Assembly (NCBI GenBank): GCA_945910815.1
Contig: CAMDZD010000001.1
Span: 62,001-126,000 of the forward strand
DNA from: an uncultured Clostridia bacterium
Lineage (GTDB): Bacteria > Bacillota > Clostridia > Oscillospirales > Ruminococcaceae
Length of the DNA: 64,000 nucleotides
Direction of reading: 5' to 3'
Shown: positions 59,034 through 64,000 of the stretch, in pieces
How the letters are laid out: each line of letters starts with the position of its first letter
Position numbering within the stretch: the first letter of the stretch is position 1
Notes under the pieces: model-generated
Told to the model about the DNA's origin: nothing
The model's database searches: none
Seen by the model: the letters and a program-made list of their open reading frames with translations, nothing else
Program-made: the position numbers and the translations under genes

Positions 59034-60509
59034 TTATAATATAAAGCATATAAGACCACTGCAACCCTCATTTATGACACGTTCAAGTGTTTCCTGAAGT
59101 TTCATTCTTGCATCGGAGGGCATTTTATAAAGCTTGCTGTGAAGTCCTTCGTTGACAAGCTCATGGAGAGATTTTCCGAATATATTGCTCTCCCATATTT
59201 TGGTTGGGTTTTCTTCAAATCCTTCCAAAAGATAGTGTATAAGCTCCTCGCTCTGACGTTCTGTGCCTACAATGGGGCTTACTGTTGTATTTATATTTGC
59301 TTTCATAAGATGTATTGACGGTGCAGAAGCTTTAAGCTTTACACCATATTTTCCGCCCTGCTTAATAATTTTTGGTTCTTCAAGAGATAATTCCTCCATT
59401 TCGGGCATAACTATTCCGTAACCTGTTGCCTCCAGTTCAGCGAGTGCAGGTTCAAAACGTTTGTATTCGTTTTTAATTCTGTTAAGTTCAAGAAGTACCG
59501 GGAACAAATCGCTTTCGCTTTCAATTTCTATACCAGTTTTCTCGCCGAGTATCTTATAGAAAAGGCTGTTGTCGATTTCAGCGGTTATTGTAACACTTCC
59601 CTTTCCCAAATCCATTTCGCTGACTTCCGATTTTATTATATGCGGACAGTTCATTACTGCATTAGTCATATATTCCGCCTCACGCACAAGCTTTATATCC
59701 TTTGCACTGTCACGGATACAGTTCATTATATCATTTTTAAGCCAGTGACCTTTTTCAAGTGAATTTATCCATTTTACCGTTCTGATATTTATTTCTCTTA
59801 CGGGGAAAGAATAAAGTATTTCTTTCATAATAAGCTTTATATCAGTCTCACTAAGTTCAAGGCAATTGACAGGAATTACTTTACAGTCGTACTTGTCAGT
59901 GAGATTACGGCACATTTCGGCAGTTTCCCTGTTATCGGGATTTGCGGAGTTCATTATAACTACAAATGGCTTTCCGAGTTCCTTAAGCTCAAGAATAACA
60001 CGTTCTTCACATTCTTCATATTCGTGGCGGGGTATATCTGATATAGTGCCGTCAGTCGTGACAACAAGACCTATTGTTGAATGGTCGGCAATTACCTTTC
60101 TTGTACCTATTTCCGCAGCCATATTGAATGGTATTTCCTCATCAAACCATGAAGTCATTACCATTCTCGGCATTTCGTTTTCGATATAGCCGAGTGAACT
60201 CGGTACTATATATCCTACACAGTCTATAAGCCTTACGCTGAAGCTTGCACCGTTTTCGAGATTTACTTCAACAGCTTCTTCAGGTATGAATTTCGGTTCA
60301 GTAGTCATAATAGTTTTTCCGCCTGCCGACTGCGGAAGTTCATCAATAGCTCTCTCTCGCTTGAAATCGCTTTCTATATTCGGAATGACAAGAGATTCCA
60401 TAAAACGCTTTATAAATGTAGATTTTCCGGTTCTGACAGGTCCGACAATTCCAATATAGATATTTCCTCCGGTTCTTCCCGCAATATCGCTGTATATATC
60501 TTTAGCCAT
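59034..60509 (-). CDS. spoIVA: Stage IV sporulation protein A (spore-coat morphogenetic ATPase)
   Basis: TRAFAC-type ATPase that polymerises on the forespore to found the coat. The 491-residue length fits (Bacillus 492). The protein begins MAKDIYSDIAGRTGGNIYIG, has the P-loop GPVRTGKSTFIKRF, the MTTEPKFIPEEAVE switch and RLIDCVGYIVPSS, and ends with a hydrophobic-tipped tail near CSGLICFIL, required for forespore localisation in Bacillus. It is 26 bases after the DUF3794-LysM gene, so the two form a sporulation operon. Confidence 0.97.
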   Translation of the reverse strand: MAKDIYSDIAGRTGGNIYIGIVGPVRTGKSTFIKRFMESLVIPNIESDFKRERAIDELPQSAGGKTIMTTEPKFIPEEAVEVNLENGASFSVRLIDCVGYIVPSSLGYIENEMPRMVMTSWFDEEIPFNMAAEIGTRKVIADHSTIGLVVTTDGTISDIPRHEYEECEERVILELKELGKPFVVIMNSANPDNRETAEMCRNLTDKYDCKVIPVNCLELSETDIKLIMKEILYSFPVREINIRTVKWINSLEKGHWLKNDIMNCIRDSAKDIKLVREAEYMTNAVMNCPHIIKSEVSEMDLGKGSVTITAEIDNSLFYKILGEKTGIEIESESDLFPVLLELNRIKNEYKRFEPALAELEATGYGIVMPEMEELSLEEPKIIKQGGKYGVKLKASAPSIHLMKANINTTVSPIVGTERQSEELIHYLLEGFEENPTKIWESNIFGKSLHELVNEGLHSKLYKMPSDARMKLQETLERVINEGCSGLICFIL

Positions 60510-60535
60510 TTTATATAATCTTCCTTTCCTATTTA

Positions 60536-62086
60536 TTACAGTACCATCGGAATTAAAATCATTCCGTCCTTTTCAAGCCTTTCACTGTAAAGATTATTTT
60601 CCTCCATTATTGCATCAACGCTTGTGCTGTACTTTTTAGCAATATCCCATATATTTTCGTTTTCTATGCCGTAATACAGTTTAAGGGCATAGTCACCGTC
60701 ACGAACCTTTCTGACCGTATCATCAACATTTATTTCCGATATGGCTTTTACAGATGATGAATTAAAAACAGATAACGATACTTTTACATCTGCCTTTGCA
60801 ACAAGAGTATTTTCGGGAGTTATATTATAAGAAACATTGTTTATTGTTACTTCAGAAGTTGCCGTACCCTCCGGACAGCATTCATCAATACTGAAACTTT
60901 CTTCAAATGTTTCGTCCTTGTCGGTCATTGTTATAAATCCGGAGCTGTCTTTTCCGGCTGTCGTATATGTCAGCATACCGCTGACAATCACCTTTTTTTC
61001 CTCCGGTAAAAGGCGGGTATTTATATTCTTTGGGGTACACCATAAATCATATATATTAACCGGCATACTTTCACTGTCACATATTTTCGCACTGTTATGT
61101 ATTTCGTTTTCTGTAACAAGCGGTATCTGTTCGGCTTTTATTTCGGATAATACTACATTGCAGGGATAAGTCGTTGAATATGCATCTGTTCCGAGCATTA
61201 CTGATGCTGATTTTATTCCGGTACATTCAAGGCGTAATTCCGTTTCGCATTTAACAGTGCGGTTTTCTCCCGATTTATCGGCAACGGGAACTGCCTCGCA
61301 GTAAACAGCATATGGATTCATTCTTATTTCATAGCTTTCATCTATGCCGTCCATATCCATTATCTGACTGAAAGGAACAGTAAATTCAAGCGGTTCAACA
61401 GCTCCGCCGTCCTTATCGCATGAATAAAGTATTTTTATAAGAGCTTCGCCCTTAGCCATAATTTTTCCGGATATAATCTTTTTTTCGCATTTTACTGAAC
61501 GGCATGAGCATTTTATTATATTTATTATCGGTGGCTGTGAGTCATTGATTTCGATTTCTTCCGAAAGCTGAACCGATTTCACTGATGAAATTTTTTTCTG
61601 TGCAAGCTTTACCGGAGTTTTTTTAACCTTGACATTCATTCCAAAAGCATCGCTGATTACTTCCTGACAGTTTTCCCCCGATACCTTTATTTTTACCGAT
61701 ACAGCACCTCTCAGGTCAAGACGTCGTTTATTCAAGGCACGGTAATTTATATAATCGGCTTTCGGCTTCAGTTCTATTGAGGGATTTTCGCATATTTTTC
61801 CCAAATCAAGAGTTTTTGAAAAAGTCTGCTTCTGATTGACACACTGAACTGCTCCCCCCGATTCACTGCAATAGAGTATTCTTATATCGCATCGGAGTTC
61901 ATAGTTAAGCTTGTCACCGTTTATACTGTAATCCGTTACAGTCGGAACAGCCTCACACCTTACAAGTCTGAATATATCTGCATAGTAATCCGGAAGTATA
62001 TAGTCAAGTTCTATTCCCTGTTCCTGCATACCCTCATAAATGCATTCCGAAACTGATATAGTTTCCTTGTTTACCTTAAAATCCAT
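60536..62086 (-). CDS. DUF3794 and LysM-domain protein, probable spore coat/cortex interface
   Basis: A 516-residue protein without signal peptide. It has two to three DUF3794 repeats (about 1-150, 170-300 and 330-450), recognisable by YILPDYYADIFRLVRCEA and LRCDIRILYCSESG. The last 50 residues are a LysM-like domain (YYGIENENIWDIAKKYSTS to NNLYSERLEKDGMILIPMVL in pieces). DUF3794-LysM proteins in Clostridia lie beside spoIVA, resemble SpoVID/SafA in layout and are probably coat proteins. ATG 62086 follows AGGAGG. Confidence 0.9.
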   Translation of the reverse strand: MDFKVNKETISVSECIYEGMQEQGIELDYILPDYYADIFRLVRCEAVPTVTDYSINGDKLNYELRCDIRILYCSESGGAVQCVNQKQTFSKTLDLGKICENPSIELKPKADYINYRALNKRRLDLRGAVSVKIKVSGENCQEVISDAFGMNVKVKKTPVKLAQKKISSVKSVQLSEEIEINDSQPPIINIIKCSCRSVKCEKKIISGKIMAKGEALIKILYSCDKDGGAVEPLEFTVPFSQIMDMDGIDESYEIRMNPYAVYCEAVPVADKSGENRTVKCETELRLECTGIKSASVMLGTDAYSTTYPCNVVLSEIKAEQIPLVTENEIHNSAKICDSESMPVNIYDLWCTPKNINTRLLPEEKKVIVSGMLTYTTAGKDSSGFITMTDKDETFEESFSIDECCPEGTATSEVTINNVSYNITPENTLVAKADVKVSLSVFNSSSVKAISEINVDDTVRKVRDGDYALKLYYGIENENIWDIAKKYSTSVDAIMEENNLYSERLEKDGMILIPMVL

Positions 62087-62122
62087 AGTCTGTTGTCCTC
62101 CTAAATATTTTGGTTCTGTCAC

Positions 62123-62151
62123 ATTATATTCGCATAAGCTTTCCCATATTA
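62123..62151 (-). promoter_or_regulatory. Possible promoter of DUF3794-spoIVA operon
   Basis: TATAAT (plus bases 62123-62128) with TAATAT (plus bases 62146-62151) 17 bases upstream. The -35 does not fit SigA; the A/T-rich -35 could fit sporulation sigma E, which drives spoIVA in Bacillus, but the -10 is not a clean sigma E match. Uncertain. Confidence 0.3.
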
Positions 62152-62216
62152 CCCGACAGCAAAAAAATTTCATATAAAATTTTCATTATTTGCCATAATT
62201 TTTTTGCTGATTTATA

Positions 62217-62245
62217 TTGAAATTATTTCCCGCATTTGCTATAAT
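62217..62245 (+). promoter_or_regulatory. SigA-type promoter of Thr-rich lipoprotein
   Basis: TTGAAA at 62217-62222, 17-base spacer, TATAAT at 62240-62245, then a leader of about 55 bases. Confidence 0.8.
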
Positions 62246-62304
62246 GTTAGTGTACATCATTAAATATATATGATGAATATATTTTTTATGAGGACTGATT
62301 GAAA

Positions 62305-63225
62305 ATGAAAAAAAATATCTTTCTGTTTATAATTCTTTCAGCCGTCTGTCTTTTTGCATACGGTTGCGGAAGTCATGAAATTGAATCTGAAAACTCCCCT
62401 CCGGTTGTTGAAACCGTTACGGAAACATCTCCTGTCACCGGAATACATACTTCCCGGACATCAATTACAGCTACAACAACTACTGTTTCAGCAACTGTAA
62501 AGAATACTGCTGTATCTTCCGCAAACGTTTCCGGAACTTCTGTTCAGACAACGGCAACTTCTTTAGAAAATTCCGTCTCTGCAACGGCAACTACCTTTAA
62601 ATCCCCGTCAGGCGAAACAAATTTCAAGCCTATAACAAATCAGCATGCACAGTATGAACCAAGAGTTCCCACTGTTCTGAAACCGCATGAACCCGTTATA
62701 TATACTACTGCTCCGCCGACTACAGAAATTTCTTTCGAAACTACTACTGATTTAATTTCCGAAAGTCAGGAAACTCTGCCTCCCGAAGAAACTTCTCCTT
62801 CCGAAAATACTGCTCCCGCACCTGTAACCCCTGACGAGCTTTATTTCTATGGAATGACTCCTTCCGATGACATAAAAGACCTTATCGGTTCATTCGGAGA
62901 ATATGAAAGTATGACATCTACCCCCGGAGAATATAATGATGACGGCATTCAGGCTGAAAACAGACACTATTATTTCGCTGATATGGAGCTTATAACATTT
63001 GCATATGAAGATTCGGAAATTCTCGGGGAAATTATTATCAAAGATGATACTTTCTCAACCTCAAGGGGAATATCAATCGGAATGACTTCTGATGATATTA
63101 TTTCCGCATACGGCGAGGGAGAATATGACGGCATTATATATAAATATCAGACTGATAAAGGATTCCTCTATTTCCATACTGAAGAAAATGTGATAGACTA
63201 TATAGGCATTCACGGAATATACTAA
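62305..63225 (+). CDS. Thr/Ser-rich lipoprotein of unknown function
   Basis: A 306-residue predicted lipoprotein: signal helix, lipobox AYGC with Cys21, then about 170 residues of Thr/Ser/Pro-rich low-complexity sequence that would hold the rest away from the membrane. The C-terminal 110 residues form a folded domain, with two similar halves: YFYGMTPSDDIKDLIGSFGEY and IGMTSDDIISAYGEGEYDG. I do not recognise it. It is convergent with a dockerin gene and shares its terminator. Start ATG 62305 follows AGGA; a TTG six bases earlier is possible. Confidence 0.8.
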   Translation: MKKNIFLFIILSAVCLFAYGCGSHEIESENSPPVVETVTETSPVTGIHTSRTSITATTTTVSATVKNTAVSSANVSGTSVQTTATSLENSVSATATTFKSPSGETNFKPITNQHAQYEPRVPTVLKPHEPVIYTTAPPTTEISFETTTDLISESQETLPPEETSPSENTAPAPVTPDELYFYGMTPSDDIKDLIGSFGEYESMTSTPGEYNDDGIQAENRHYYFADMELITFAYEDSEILGEIIIKDDTFSTSRGISIGMTSDDIISAYGEGEYDGIIYKYQTDKGFLYFHTEENVIDYIGIHGIY

Positions 63226-63235
63226 TCAAATCAAA

Positions 63236-63272
63236 AAGGCAGACTAAAAAAAGAGTCTGCCTTGTTTTTTTT
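63236..63272. terminator. Bidirectional terminator
   Basis: AAGGCAGACT (63236-63245) and AGTCTGCCTT (63254-63263) form a perfect ten-pair stem with GTTTTTTTT on plus and TTTGATTTG on minus. It lies between convergent lipoprotein and dockerin genes. Confidence 0.92.
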
Positions 63273-64000
63273 ATTCAACCGGAAGTGCTGTTATTGTATT
63301 TGCAAGATACTGCTGTACTGCAAGTGCATCATTTGCGGAAATTCCGTCACCGTTTGCATGAACATCAGCATTAATAATTCCCTGTCCGGATAAAGCATTT
63401 TTCTGCGAATCGCTTACATATGAAGCTACTGCAACAACATCTGCAATATCAATGCTGTTATCACAGTTTGCATCGCCCCATAATATATTGGAATTTTCTC
63501 TGTAATAAAGCTTTATGCTTAAAAGTTCTGACGGCATATCAATCATATCACCAATATCATTGCTCCATATTCCGGAAAATGTTCTTTCTATAACGGATTC
63601 ATATGTGTTTTCGGGGAGTTCAACTTTTATTGTAACAGTATCATCTGACATCTGCTGTGTATCCCATGCTATGCCGTTCAGATTTCCAGCAATTCCTCCG
63701 CCCTGAGTTCCTTTGAATGTAAGTTCAGCATACTGTGCATTATTTGCATTGAATGTCCATTTGTTATCATCTGTTTTCGTAAATTCAATACTGTCCGGAG
63801 GTATAACAACAGGCTCTGTTGTCGTAGTAACTGTTGTAGTTTCAGTAGTAGTTGTTGTTGTCGGTTCGGAAACCGAAAGGTCAAAGCGTTGCGGTTCGTC
63901 TTTTATCTTAGTCCACATGTATCGTAAAAACCAGCCGTCAAAATCAGTAATTACTGACGAAGAACCTGCCATCATTATTGATGTACCGCTATCCGGAAAT
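63271..64000 (-). CDS. C-terminal part of a second cellulosomal enzyme with dockerin, cut by window edge
   Basis: The frame is open through base 64000 (…FPDSGTSIMMAGSS) and ends at 63271, so about 243 residues are seen and the N terminus is off the window. The first 30 residues (VITDFDGWFLRYMWTKIK) look like the end of a catalytic domain I cannot name. A Thr/Glu linker follows, then a beta-rich module of about 100 residues that may bind carbohydrate, and a type I dockerin with loops GDANCDNSIDIADV and ADVHANGDGISANDAL. The dockerin closely resembles that of the mannanase at 6032-8227, down to the LPVE ending, so both should bind the same cohesin class. Confidence 0.9.
   Translation of the reverse strand, partial: FPDSGTSIMMAGSSSVITDFDGWFLRYMWTKIKDEPQRFDLSVSEPTTTTTTETTTVTTTTEPVVIPPDSIEFTKTDDNKWTFNANNAQYAELTFKGTQGGGIAGNLNGIAWDTQQMSDDTVTIKVELPENTYESVIERTFSGIWSNDIGDMIDMPSELLSIKLYYRENSNILWGDANCDNSIDIADVVAVASYVSDSQKNALSGQGIINADVHANGDGISANDALAVQQYLANTITALPVE

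Overview
The window looks like chromosome of a low-GC, Gram-positive anaerobe of the Clostridia, most likely a cellulosome-forming Ruminococcus near R. flavefaciens or R. champanellensis. The reasons are two secreted proteins with Ruminococcus-style type I dockerins and Thr-rich linkers (6032-8227 and 63271-64000), a GH26 mannanase, two class B sortases, a clostridial dcw cluster, MurE with the DNPR motif of meso-diaminopimelate enzymes, and spore-coat genes (spoIVA with a DUF3794-LysM gene). I see no insertion sequence, prophage, CRISPR array, tRNA or rRNA. The RNA gene I can call is rnpB. Genus-level assignment is inference; no species is claimed.

Layout. 1-2.6 kb (minus): minD-like ATPase, mgsA, and hisS running off the left edge. 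2.7-6.0 kb: rnpB, a lipoprotein, a HAD phosphatase and a small protein (plus); cdd and a DUF896 gene (minus); an SDR reductase (plus). 6.0-13.5 kb (minus): a cellulosomal mannanase, an AraC regulator, mpg, rqcH, a TrmK-NIF3 fusion, a DUF1858 gene and a zinc-ribbon gene. 13.7-29.6 kb (minus): the division and wall cluster, read as rsmH-ftsL-pbp(PASTA)-murE-murF-mraY-ftsW-murG-murA-ftsQ, then ftsZ and a DivIVA-like coiled-coil gene with their own promoters. murD, ftsA, mraZ and sepF are not in the cluster, and murC lies 10 kb away.

29.7-36.4 kb (minus): a SpoIID-like protein whose motifs are in permuted order, two class B sortases, pncC/cinA, thiI and a cysteine desulfurase. 36.5-49.8 kb (mostly plus): YfhO, a NUDIX hydrolase, spoVG (minus), then murC-lexA-zapA-U32-dut-DUF4321 and the elongation operon mreBCD-pbp2. 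49.8-62.1 kb: an Asn/Gln-rich microprotein, a cytoplasmic GH13 enzyme fused to DUF1653, an HD-domain protein, a TPM lipoprotein, ogg (plus), a heterodimeric ABC exporter, a UAP1-like uridylyltransferase, spoIVA and the DUF3794-LysM gene. 62.2-64 kb: a lipoprotein (plus) and the C-terminal part of a second dockerin enzyme (minus).

The main theme is cell-envelope construction: septation (dcw, ftsZ, zapA, DivIVA-like), elongation (mreBCD, pbp2), precursor supply (mur genes, UAP1-like), surface anchoring (sortases) and export of plant-wall enzymes. Many promoters fit one pattern, TTGAAA or TTGACA, then 16-17 bases, then TATAAT. In several operons an intrinsic-terminator hairpin sits just before the Shine-Dalgarno of the next gene, leaving no room for a promoter, which suggests internal attenuation. 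I found no clearly new defence or mobile system. The most unusual items are the permuted SpoIID domain, the shared tail motif of FtsZ and the DivIVA-like protein, the SD-sequestering hairpin before murA, and two gene fusions (TrmK-NIF3 and GH13-DUF1653).
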